Shown: positions 1 to 5,779, counted from the first letter of the stretch. The stretch: DNA of 7,593 bases from Gemmatimonadota bacterium (GCA_026713345.1 JAPOOQ010000438.1:1-7593), one strand, 5' to 3'. A program made the numbers and translations. The notes: generated by a model from the letters alone, not told the origin.

Positions 1-4
1 CACC

Positions 5-80
5 GTTCAGGTGACGTTTTGGGCTATCCACATTGAAATCCCCCCCATCCCCGAAATCAGTCCCATCCAGCCATTCCCCC
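5..80. repeat. Interspersed repeat R-A, copy 1 (insertion-sequence-end-like)
   Basis: This 76-base segment is nearly identical to 6030-6105; both begin at GTTCAGGTGAC and end at CCATTCCCCC, with only a few differences. What follows each copy is different, so 80/6105 is a breakpoint. Read on the minus strand it runs from a G-rich tract through GATTTCAATGTGGATAGCCC to GTCACCTGAAC, which to me resembles the non-coding end of an IS21-type element. No transposase gene is present. The window starts too close to show whether the outer repeat seen at 6004-6019 also lies before this copy. Confidence 0.75.
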
Positions 81-86
81 GCCTCC

Positions 87-165
87 GGCCCCTCGGCACC
101 ATTCCCTCCTGACCACCCAAGGACCGGCGGGCCCACCCCCCGACGCCGACTCCCGCCGTCCTCAC
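87..165. repeat. Interspersed repeat R-B, copy 1
   Basis: About 79 bases match 1795-1872 with scattered substitutions. Shared landmarks are GGCCCCTCGGCACC at the left and CGACGCCGACTCCCGCCGTC near the right. Here it separates R-A from the first Rpn fragment. At its second site it overlaps the first codons of the minus-strand pseudogene and runs upstream of them. It may therefore be a leftover upstream region of that gene family rather than an independent element. Confidence 0.7.
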
Positions 166-395
166 CACCCAGGGGACCGCCGTCATGCCGGGGCAGCAGC
201 ACTGCCCAGAGAACCCCAAGCACGACGCGTCGTACAAGAACTTCTTCGCGCACTCGCGCACCGTCGCCGACAACCTGCGAGGAACTGCTTGGATACCAGC
301 CCCGCCAACGGTATCTTCTCATCGAGATTCGGGCGCAGGATCCGGCCTCGCTGCCGCTGGAGCGGGCCGAGAGTTGCAACGCAAATTGAGGAATG

Positions 396-401
396 AGGAG
401 G
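396..401 (+). promoter_or_regulatory. Strong internal Shine-Dalgarno for RpnS-like ORF, copy 1
   Basis: AGGAGG lies eight bases before the ATG at 410, inside the Rpn reading frame. The same arrangement occurs at 6697-6702 in the second copy. It is among the best ribosome binding sites in the window; the start at 6081 has none. Confidence 0.7.
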
Positions 402-409
402 AAGGAACC

Positions 410-685
410 ATGACGACCTTGATCGAGCGGGCCCGAAAGTGGGGCGAGGAGCGGGATCAGCTATGGCTGCAGAAGGGCATCGAGAAGGGCATCGAGAAGG
501 GCATTGAGCGGGAGCGCGAACTGGTTCACCGGATGGTTACCCGCAGGTTCGGTCCCGGCACCGCCGAGCAGCTCCTGCCAGTGTTGGAGCGGATCTCCGA
601 ACAGGAAGACATCGCGCGCGTCGCCGACGCGGTGGTCGAATGCGAGAGCGCCGAGGAGTTCCTCCGGCGGGTCCAACAGACCTGA
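410..685 (+). CDS. RpnS-like intragenic antitoxin candidate (orphan), 91 aa
   Basis: This intact 91-residue ORF is the C-terminal part of the Rpn remnant. It starts at an ATG with AGGAGG eight bases upstream. It reads MTTLIERARKWGEERDQLWL, then three KGIE tetrads, then a helical region resembling DUF4351 (RRFGPGTAE...LLPVLERISEQEDIARVADA). Established knowledge: in E. coli Rpn loci the C-terminal part is translated separately, dimerises through a helix with variable four-residue repeats, and inhibits the toxic full-length nuclease. Every element needed for that short product is preserved here while the nuclease core is gone. It is nearly identical to residues 211-333 of the second copy, apart from fewer repeats and about ten substitutions, so it could act on that protein. 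That cross-inhibition is inference. It could also be a dead remnant that has not yet decayed. Confidence 0.6.
   Translation: MTTLIERARKWGEERDQLWLQKGIEKGIEKGIERERELVHRMVTRRFGPGTAEQLLPVLERISEQEDIARVADAVVECESAEEFLRRVQQT
473..508 (+). repeat. 12-bp tandem repeat encoding KGIE, 3 units
   Basis: Three consecutive 12-base units of the form AAGGGCATCGAG encode KGIE x3, the last with ATT instead of ATC. The repeat lies in the helix region of the presumed RpnS dimer interface. The homologous tract at 6774-6881 has nine units. Confidence 0.9.
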
Positions 686-722
686 AAGCAACGGCGGCCT
701 TCCCCCCAGAAAGACCATCACC

Positions 723-1373
723 ATGTGCAGAGTACTCCGCACCATCACCGCGACGGCCATCCTCTTGCCGCTAGCCCTGGCCCCGACCCCCACTCCAACC
801 ACCGCCCAGGCCACCCCGATCGAGGCGATCACGATCCACCCGCCCGTCGCGGCCCGTTTCCAGTGCTCCGAACACCCGCTGGGCGCGGAGGACCACGTCC
901 CCGACGCGCTCGGCGCCGACTGTGTCGTGGTGCGACGCGACGGCGGACCGAACGGCAACCTGCTGTCGCTGTACACGGGAGACGGAACCCGCAACGAGGA
1001 TTGGCACAGCTGGCGCGAACCGCTGCTGGCCCCCTTCGACGCAGTCGTGATCGCCATCCAGATCAATCCCGAAAGCACGCTCCCCGGCGTCCGCGGCTCG
1101 GGCCGCTCAAGCGCAATCGGGTTCCAGCAACTGGTCGACGGCGAACCCACGGATGTCCATGTCGCGTACGTCCATGTCCGCGAGGTGACGGTATCCCAGG
1201 GTGACACCGTGCGGGCAGGCGACCCGGTCGCGCGGATCGGGAACAACGGTTCGTCATTCCCCCCCCACGTGCATGTGGGCGCATTCCGCGGCGACATGAT
1301 GTCGGAGGATGCGGTGCCGCTTCAGGTGCGGATGGATCTTGGGGCGATGGGGCGAGGGCCGGGGGGAGGGTGA
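723..1373 (+). CDS. Secreted M23/LytM-like metallopeptidase domain protein
   Basis: The 216-residue product has an N-terminal export signal: basic MCRVLR, a hydrophobic stretch at 7-20, then a Pro/Thr-rich region with a probable AQA cleavage site at 28-30. The C-terminal half fits the M23 peptidase fold, with QGDTVRAGDPVARIGNNG followed by PHVHV, giving the H-x-H zinc and catalytic pair at His182 and His184. The first zinc-binding motif, usually HxxxD, appears as HSWRE (His95 to Glu99), a conservative but unusual replacement. M23 enzymes cut peptidoglycan cross-links in the cell envelope; some members are inactive scaffolds. Cys48 and Cys67 could form a disulfide. The ATG at 723 was chosen because it immediately precedes the signal peptide; the open frame extends upstream but is nonsense there. 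No clear Shine-Dalgarno is visible. It starts 37 bases after the Rpn remnant, with no sign of functional linkage. Confidence 0.72.
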   Translation: MCRVLRTITATAILLPLALAPTPTPTTAQATPIEAITIHPPVAARFQCSEHPLGAEDHVPDALGADCVVVRRDGGPNGNLLSLYTGDGTRNEDWHSWREPLLAPFDAVVIAIQINPESTLPGVRGSGRSSAIGFQQLVDGEPTDVHVAYVHVREVTVSQGDTVRAGDPVARIGNNGSSFPPHVHVGAFRGDMMSEDAVPLQVRMDLGAMGRGPGGG

Positions 1374-1400
1374 GGGTGGCGGTTGATGCAGGCAAGTCAA

Positions 1401-1807
1401 CCCCATGTAGGATGTGAGCTGCGTGTAGTCCCCGAGCTGTGCGTCGACGATCTTCAGCTTGATTGCGATGTGCTCGCCCGATGTACCCTGGCGAGGAGAT
1501 CGACCCGATCGCTTGTGCAGTCGCTCAGGCACTCCTGCTTCCCGACGAGGTAGATGGGCCGGTCGAAACCGAAGTCGATGGATTCCCACTCGCGCCAAAG
1601 GAACTCCTCTTTCACCTCGACGACGCCCCGCTCCGGGACCTGCCCTTCCCGCGGCCGCCCCTTCTGAACCTGCTTCGCGGTGTAGAGGGCGTAGTCGGGA
1701 TGCCCGGCACCCTGGTCCGCCCCCTCCGGCACGCAGAACACCTTCGGCTTGAGCGTGCGGCCGACCTCGCCGATCAGGTTGGCCAGCGCCGGACGGCCCC
1801 TCGGCAC
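1401..1807 (-). pseudogene. Chimeric pseudogene: methylase/type IIG-like N-terminus joined to a NucS/DUF91-like nuclease fragment
   Basis: Read from a GTG at 1807, residues 1-66 resemble the start of an N6-adenine methylase or type IIG restriction protein: PRGRPALANLIGEVGRTLKP, then GHPDYALY, then RGVVEVK. The PD and E-x-K pieces are those of a PD-(D/E)XK nuclease. Right after VEVK the sequence changes to a second nuclease-like fragment, FLWREWESIDFGFDRPIYLV then SDRVDLLAR, which looks like NucS/DUF91-type proteins. A one-base frameshift near 1478-1485 moves the rest (GEHIAIKLKIVDAQLGDYTQ, LTSYMG) into another frame. In that part the expected catalytic E-L-K reads K-L-K. The gene ends abruptly near 1401. 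It is therefore two truncated restriction or repair-type gene pieces, both broken. The family assignments rest on remembered motifs and are moderately sure; that it is non-functional is very likely. It converges on the peptidase gene at 1373. Confidence 0.6.
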
Positions 1808-1872
1808 CGTTCCACCCTAGCCATCGAAGGACCGGCAGGCGCGGCCCCGACGCCGACTCCCGCCGTCCTCAC
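1795..1872. repeat. Interspersed repeat R-B, copy 2
   Basis: Matches 87-165. It covers the first few codons of the minus-strand chimeric pseudogene and the sequence upstream of them. Twelve bases further on, repeat R-C begins, so R-B and R-C may be parts of one larger ancestral segment. Confidence 0.7.
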
Positions 1873-1884
1873 TGCCCGGCTCCT

Positions 1885-1918
1885 GAGCCGGTACCGCACC
1901 GCTGCCCGGATCGGAGTC
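1885..1918. repeat. Interspersed repeat R-C, copy 1
   Basis: Thirty-four bases, beginning GAGCCGGTACCGCACCGCTG, match 5780-5813 with two differences. The second copy sits exactly where the truncated dehydrogenase copy ends, which makes R-C a breakpoint-associated sequence. Confidence 0.7.
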
Positions 1919-1966
1919 TGGCCCGGGCCGAACAAGGCTCCCTCGGGGAACCGGGACGCTCCCAGC

Positions 1967-2010
1967 TTGACAGTTCTATATCTAGTCATGTTGTTTATCT
2001 ATGACTACTA
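1967..2010 (+). promoter_or_regulatory. Possible promoter in AT-rich stretch upstream of the large exported protein
   Basis: A perfect TTGACA lies at 1967-1972 in a strikingly AT-rich patch (to about 2010) within a GC-rich window. No good TATAAT stands at the standard 17-base spacing; the nearest AT-rich hexamers (TTATCT, TATCTA near 1995-2001) are too far away. Transcription from here would give a leader of about 170 bases containing the two hairpins. The remainder of the gene-free stretch 1808-2181 holds repeats R-B and R-C and nothing else I recognise. Confidence 0.3.
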
Positions 2011-2053
2011 TCTGCCAACCCACTCGCATGGCGAGGAGCCCAAAAAACTGCCA

Positions 2054-2071
2054 CTGGACTGCGAAGTCCAG
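2054..2071 (+). promoter_or_regulatory. Leader hairpin 1: 7-bp stem, GCGA tetraloop
   Basis: CTGGACT pairs perfectly with AGTCCAG around a GCGA loop, a GNRA-type tetraloop. It is followed 25 bases later by a second hairpin of the same design. No T-run follows, so it does not look like a rho-independent terminator. Confidence 0.5.
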
Positions 2072-2096
2072 CAGACCGAGTAGAGGCCTGGAGACA

Positions 2097-2114
2097 GGGG
2101 ACTGGGAAGTCCCC
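2097..2114 (+). promoter_or_regulatory. Leader hairpin 2: 7-bp stem, GGGA tetraloop
   Basis: GGGGACT pairs perfectly with AGTCCCC around a GGGA loop, again GNRA-type. Both hairpins share the loop-proximal GACT/AGTC pairs. A weaker pairing CCGA/TCGG follows at 2134-2146. The segment lies 68 bases before the ATG at 2182 and may be a structured 5' untranslated region. I cannot match it to a known riboswitch. Confidence 0.5.
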
Positions 2115-2181
2115 TCAAGGGTGTGCGAAGCTTCCGATAGCGTCGGTTAGCACCAAACTGACCACAGAGCGGAGAAACCCG

Positions 2182-4965
2182 ATGCGACTGAGACACCTGC
2201 TGTGGCTCCCCCCGGTGATCGCGCTGGCCTGCGCGGACTACGCCCCCACTACGCCCTCGCATGCGCATGAACTCAACCGGTCGGAGACATCGCCGGACGC
2301 GGTGGCCATGGACAGCACCACGAGTTCCGACCAGGAGTTCACCGCGTCCTTCGCGAACCTGCCGGCGACTCATGACGGTCAGACCGCCTTCACCTTCACC
2401 CTGCGTTTCAGCGTCGAGCCGTTCGAACTGAACTACAAGACGGTACGCGATGGTCTATTCGACGTCACAAACGGGCATATCGAGAATGCTCGTCGCGCCA
2501 CACCGGGAAGCAACCTCGCCTTCGTGGTTACCGTTCAGCCGTCCGAATCCAGCGACATCTCGCTCAGCGTCAGGGGGACTACGGACTGCGCGGCGCAACA
2601 TGCAGTGTGCACTCAGGACGGACGCATGCTGACAGGGGGCACGAGCGCCACGGTGGCCATGACTGACCTGATCATTATGACCGTCGACGATACCGACGTC
2701 GAGGAAGCGGAGGGTGCGACGCTCGACTTCCCCGTGACGCTTAGCCGTGCGGCTGCGCGGAACATTGAGGTGTGGTACAGGGCGTATGACGGCACGGCGA
2801 CAGCCGGAGCCGACTACGAAGCGGTCAGATCGAAAGTCACCTTTGCGCCGGGCGAGACGACCAAGACGATCCCCGTGGTCGTGCTGGACGACGAGGAGAC
2901 GGAAGATTCGGAGACCGTCAAGTTCTGGTTGACGGCCGTCCGGGGCATGTCGGCTTCCCAGATCCCGGACCCCCACGCGGTCGGGACCATACATGATGCC
3001 CGCCCGAATCCCGACTTGGAGGTCAGCGCCTCGGTGGACGACAGCAGCCCGGTAACGGGTGGACAGTTCACGCTCTCGGCGATCGCAACCAATTCGGGTG
3101 ATTCGGCATCGGCCTCGACGACGCTGCGCTACTACCGGTCGAGCGATGCGACCATCAACTCGTCCGACACCGAAGTCGGCACCGACGCTGTGAGTGCGCT
3201 CGCAGCCGCGGGCACGAGCGACCAGTCGGTCGACCTGACCGCTCCGTCGGCGGCGGGCACCTACTACTACGGGGCGTGCGTCGACGCCGTGACGGGCGAG
3301 TCCGTCACCTCCAACAACTGCTCGGCGTCCGTCCGGGTGGAAGTGGAGGAGCCCAGCCCCGACCTGGAGGTCGGCGCGTCGGTGGACGACAGCAGCCCGC
3401 AAACGGGCGGATCGATCACGCTCTCGGCGACCGTAACCAATTCGGGTGACGGGGCGTCGGCCTCGACGACGCTGCGCTACTACCAGTCGAGCGATTCGAC
3501 CATCAACTCGTCCGACACCGAAGTCGGCACCGACGCTGTGAGCGCGCTCGCAGCCGCGGGCACGAGCGGCCAGTCGGTCGATCTGACCGCCCCGTCGTCG
3601 GCGGGCACCTACTACTACGGCGCGTGCGTCGACGCCGTGGCCGGTGAGTCCGTCACCTCCAACAACTGCTCGGCGTCGGTTGAGGTGGAGGTGTCCGTCC
3701 CGCTCACCGCTACGCTTGCGAATCTGCCGGCGACTCATGACGGACAGAACGCCTTTACGTTCGAGGTGCGTTTCAGCGTCGAGCCCTCCGGACTGAGTTT
3801 CAATACAGTACGCGACAGCCTGCTTGACGTAACGAACGGGGACGTCACGCATGCCCGGCGGTCCACGCAGGGAAGCAACCTGGCGTTCGAGGTTACCCTT
3901 CAGCCGTCCGCATCCAGCGACATCGCGCTCACCGTCAGGGGGACGACGGACTGTGCGGCACAGCATGCTGTCTGCACCTCGGATGGACGCATGCTCGCAG
4001 GGGGCACGACCGACACGGTAAGCAAGGCGGTGCACCCCGACCTGGAAGTCAGTGCGTCGGTGGACGACAGCAGCCCGCAAACGGGCGGATCGATCACGCT
4101 CTCGGCGACCGTAACCAATTCGGGTGACGGGGCGTCGGCCTCGACGACGCTGCGCTACTACCGGTCGAGCGATTCGACCATCACGAGCTCTGACACGCAG
4201 GTCGGCACCGACGCCGTGGCCTCGCTCGCGGCCGCAGGCACGAGCGACCAGTCGGTCGACCTGACCGCTCCGTCGGCGGCGGGCACCTACTACTACGGGG
4301 CGTGCGTCGACCCGGTCGACAACGAAGCGGACACGACAAACAACTGTTCTCGCGGAACCTATGTCTTGGTGAACTCCGGCAGTGCTCACCAGATGGTGAC
4401 CGTGGTCGAGGGTCTGACCAACCCGTGGTCGGTGGCTTGGCTCCCCAATGGGGACATGCTGGTGACCGAGCGGCCGGGGCGCTTGCGCATCGTGCGCGAC
4501 GGAACCCTTCTAGACGCCTCCGTCTCGGGCGTGCCGGGGGTATGGGCGAGCGGCCAGGGCGGCCTGCTGGACTTGGCGCTCCACCTCGACTTCGCGAGCA
4601 ACAGGCTGCTCTATCTCAGCTACGCGCGACCGGACGGGGACGGTGGTGCGAGCACGGGAGTCGTGCGAGGCCGCTTAGAGAACGACGCGCTCACCGCGGT
4701 CCAACAGATCTGGACCGCGCAGACCCAGAGCAGCGGCGACCACTACGGCTCGCCGCCTGGCCTTCGACACCGACAACTACCTCTACATCACCGTTGGGGA
4801 CCGCCTGGTAACGCCCCAGGGCGGGCTCGCCGAGCTGTCCGCCCACCCGGCGCAGGACCTCACCACCCACCACGGCGTGGTTGTGCGCCTGCACGACGAC
4901 GGGCGCATCCCGAGCGACAATCCGTGGGGAGGGGGGACGGACGGGGCGCTGAGGGACATCTATAG
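2182..4965 (+). CDS. Exported multidomain protein: Calx-beta and CARDB repeats fused to glucose/sorbosone dehydrogenase (5' ORF of a frameshifted gene)
   Basis: The ATG at 2182 follows GGAGA at 2171-2175. Residues 1-20 form an export signal (MRLRHLLWLPPVIALAC), with Cys17 as a plausible lipidation site. Domains in order: a Cys-paired domain at 53-159 (ANLPATHDGQ..., Cys136/Cys143); Calx-beta at about 163-272; CARDB at 278-383 and 394-499; a second Cys-paired domain at 508-614; a third CARDB at 620-725; then the N-terminal part of a PQQ-type glucose/sorbosone (aldose sugar) dehydrogenase from about 738 (NPWSVAWLPNGDMLVTERPG). The sequence GDHYGS (His854) fits the family's catalytic-base segment. 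After residue 857 the frame is lost and the last ~70 residues are nonsense; the true continuation is in the next entry. Without the extra base the gene would run to 5461 and encode 1092 residues. CARDB and Calx-beta domains serve adhesion or carbohydrate contact at the cell surface; the enzyme part would oxidise aldoses in the periplasm. Confidence 0.88.
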   Translation: MRLRHLLWLPPVIALACADYAPTTPSHAHELNRSETSPDAVAMDSTTSSDQEFTASFANLPATHDGQTAFTFTLRFSVEPFELNYKTVRDGLFDVTNGHIENARRATPGSNLAFVVTVQPSESSDISLSVRGTTDCAAQHAVCTQDGRMLTGGTSATVAMTDLIIMTVDDTDVEEAEGATLDFPVTLSRAAARNIEVWYRAYDGTATAGADYEAVRSKVTFAPGETTKTIPVVVLDDEETEDSETVKFWLTAVRGMSASQIPDPHAVGTIHDARPNPDLEVSASVDDSSPVTGGQFTLSAIATNSGDSASASTTLRYYRSSDATINSSDTEVGTDAVSALAAAGTSDQSVDLTAPSAAGTYYYGACVDAVTGESVTSNNCSASVRVEVEEPSPDLEVGASVDDSSPQTGGSITLSATVTNSGDGASASTTLRYYQSSDSTINSSDTEVGTDAVSALAAAGTSGQSVDLTAPSSAGTYYYGACVDAVAGESVTSNNCSASVEVEVSVPLTATLANLPATHDGQNAFTFEVRFSVEPSGLSFNTVRDSLLDVTNGDVTHARRSTQGSNLAFEVTLQPSASSDIALTVRGTTDCAAQHAVCTSDGRMLAGGTTDTVSKAVHPDLEVSASVDDSSPQTGGSITLSATVTNSGDGASASTTLRYYRSSDSTITSSDTQVGTDAVASLAAAGTSDQSVDLTAPSAAGTYYYGACVDPVDNEADTTNNCSRGTYVLVNSGSAHQMVTVVEGLTNPWSVAWLPNGDMLVTERPGRLRIVRDGTLLDASVSGVPGVWASGQGGLLDLALHLDFASNRLLYLSYARPDGDGGASTGVVRGRLENDALTAVQQIWTAQTQSSGDHYGSPPGLRHRQLPLHHRWGPPGNAPGRARRAVRPPGAGPHHPPRRGCAPARRRAHPERQSVGRGDGRGAEGHL
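2338..2658 (+). repeat. Internal repeat A, copy 1 (ANLPATHDGQ domain)
   Basis: Encodes residues 53-159 of the exported protein. It aligns along its whole length with 3703-4023, sharing LPATHDGQ, FSVEP, DVTNG, GSNLAF, RGTTDCAAQHAVCT and DGRML. The two cysteines suggest a disulfide-stapled beta domain. I know similar domains beside Calx-beta or cadherin domains in surface proteins but cannot name a family. Confidence 0.85.
3013..3330 (+). repeat. CARDB-encoding repeat, copy 1
   Basis: Encodes residues 278-383, starting DLEVSASVDDSSP and ending NNCSAS. It contains the conserved pair CVD...NNC, a likely disulfide. Bases 3211-3285 are identical to 4237-4311 in copy 3. Confidence 0.85.
3361..3678 (+). 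repeat. CARDB-encoding repeat, copy 2
   Basis: Encodes residues 394-499, directly after copy 1 with a ten-residue linker. Bases 3376-3484 are identical to 4054-4162 in copy 3, 109 bases without a mismatch. Confidence 0.85.
3703..4023 (+). repeat. Internal repeat A, copy 2
   Basis: Encodes residues 508-614, the second ANLPATHDGQ domain. Unlike the first copy it is followed directly by a CARDB domain rather than by Calx-beta. Confidence 0.85.
4039..4356 (+). repeat. CARDB-encoding repeat, copy 3 (mosaic)
   Basis: Encodes residues 620-725 and leads into the dehydrogenase domain. Its first part is identical to copy 2 and a later 75-base part is identical to copy 1, with a more divergent stretch (4183-4236) between, a pattern expected from gene conversion. 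Confidence 0.85.
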
Positions 4966-5461
4966 CTACGGGCACCGCAACGCGCAGGGTCTGGCGTTCC
5001 ATCCGGAGACCGGTGACCTCTGGCTGAGCGAACACGGGCCGCAGGGAGGAGACGAGATCAACCTGGTCCTGCCTGGCCGCAACTACGGCTGGCCCGTGGT
5101 CGGATACGGGGTCAACTACGGGACCGGGTCCCAGATTCACGTCGGCACCCACCGCGAGGGAATGGAGCCGCCCGTGCACTATTGGCGCTCCACCCTCGCC
5201 CCCTCGGGGCTGCTGATCTACATGGGCGACCGCTTCCCGCAGTGGCGCGGCTCCATGTTCGTGGGCGGGCTTTCCAGCCAGGCGTTGGTGCGTCTCACCC
5301 TGACCGGCCGCATCATTACTGACGAGGAGGTCCTGGTTCGCAACCAGGGCCGGATACGCGACGTGCGCCAAGGGCCCGATGGCCTCATCTATCTGGTGTT
5401 CGAAGACCCGGGCATGGTCGCCCGCCTGGAACCTCCGGGCGGTACGAATAACGACCAGTGA
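4877..5461 (+). CDS. C-terminal part of glucose/sorbosone dehydrogenase (3' ORF of the frameshifted gene)
   Basis: The first available start in this frame is the GTG at 4877, but homology begins at 4755 (RLAFDTDNYLYITVGDRLVT, then AQDLTTHHG), straight after the frameshift. So this is the rest of the upstream gene, not a separate one. It carries the diagnostic dehydrogenase motifs: YGHRNAQGLAFHPETGDLW with the PQQ-contacting arginine, SEHGPQGGDEINL with acidic residues for calcium, NYGWPVVGYG, and a C-terminal PDGLIYLVFEDPG. Family members oxidise aldoses in the periplasm using PQQ and Ca2+. The E. coli homologue is a soluble aldose dehydrogenase. No PQQ synthesis genes are in the window. Taken alone, translated from 4877, it would lack the catalytic histidine and several propeller blades, and would not be expected to work. 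Confidence 0.85.
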   Translation: MVVRLHDDGRIPSDNPWGGGTDGALRDIYSYGHRNAQGLAFHPETGDLWLSEHGPQGGDEINLVLPGRNYGWPVVGYGVNYGTGSQIHVGTHREGMEPPVHYWRSTLAPSGLLIYMGDRFPQWRGSMFVGGLSSQALVRLTLTGRIITDEEVLVRNQGRIRDVRQGPDGLIYLVFEDPGMVARLEPPGGTNNDQ

Positions 5462-5479
5462 CCGAACGGGATGCATCCG

Positions 5480-5778
5480 ATGCGAACGAGACACCTGCTG
5501 TGCCTGCTCCCGGTAATCGCGGTTGCCTGCGGGGACCACCCTCCCACTCCGCCCGCGCGCATGCATGAAGGCAACGGGCCCGGAGGCATCGCCGCACGCG
5601 GTGGCCGCTGCCGGTGGTGACCGTGGTCGATGACCTGAGCAACCCGTGGTCGGTGGCTTGGCTCCCCAATGGGGACATGCTGGTGACCGAGCGGCCGGGG
5701 CGCTTGCGCATCGTGCGTGGCGGAACCCTCCTGGACGCCTCCGTCTCGGGCGGTGCCGGAGGTATGGGCGATCGGCCC
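5480..5778 (+). pseudogene. Truncated second glucose/sorbosone dehydrogenase gene
   Basis: It begins 18 bases after the preceding stop. Residues encoded from the ATG at 5480 (MRTRHLLCLLPVIAVACGDH) are a lipoprotein-type leader closely related to that at 2182. The leader frame stops at 5618-5620. The dehydrogenase start (TVVDDLSNPWSVAWLPNGDM, then VTERPGRLRIV) resumes in another frame at about 5615 and matches 4394-4553 almost base for base. Comparison with the first gene shows a one-base insertion in the leader region. Homology stops near 5775-5778, where repeat R-C begins; the remaining codons to 5910 are unrelated. The leader here sits directly before the catalytic domain, with no CARDB or Calx-beta domains, so this probably preserves the simpler ancestral layout. 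It is non-functional. Confidence 0.85.
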
Positions 5779-5779
5779 G

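Larger units (their letters stand above)
185..685 (+). pseudogene. Rpn family nuclease (PD-(D/E)XK), core deleted, copy 1
   Basis: This is a remnant of a recombination-promoting nuclease gene. Residues 1-32 hold a typical Rpn N-terminus (HDASYKNFFAHSRTVADNLR). From base 278 the sequence matches the second copy from 6413 onward, but in another frame, so residues 33-60 are nonsense relative to the family. At base 361/362 about 166 bases present in the second copy (6497-6662) are absent, and the frame returns for GRELQRKLRNEEEG and the C-terminal region. The whole catalytic segment, including the aspartate and the E-x-Q motif, is missing. The ORF is nevertheless open from 185 to 685 (166 residues), so a protein could be made, but it cannot be a nuclease. 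The C-terminal part is listed separately because it has its own start signals. Calling it an Rpn remnant is secure; whether anything is translated from 185 is unknown. Confidence 0.85.

Noticed and set aside
473..508. Tandem 12-bp repeats as a CRISPR or regulatory array
   Set aside because: The units are contiguous, in frame and coding, with no spacers.
504..722. Upstream extension of the peptidase frame to 504
   Set aside because: It is the Rpn C-terminus read out of frame; the signal peptide begins at the ATG at 723.
1463..2083. A 206-codon plus-strand open frame across the minus-strand pseudogene
   Set aside because: The minus strand shows clear protein motifs there, while the plus frame shows none and crosses repeats R-B and R-C.
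2047..2095. Resemblance to the 3' part of a cobalamin riboswitch (GCCACTGG and a CCTGGAGAC segment)
   Set aside because: The order and remaining conserved blocks do not fit, and the downstream gene has no link to cobalamin.
2455..4389. A 644-codon open frame on the minus strand opposite the CARDB region
   Set aside because: It is arginine-rich, repetitive in step with the plus-strand repeats and has no recognisable domain. It is an antisense shadow of a GC-rich gene.
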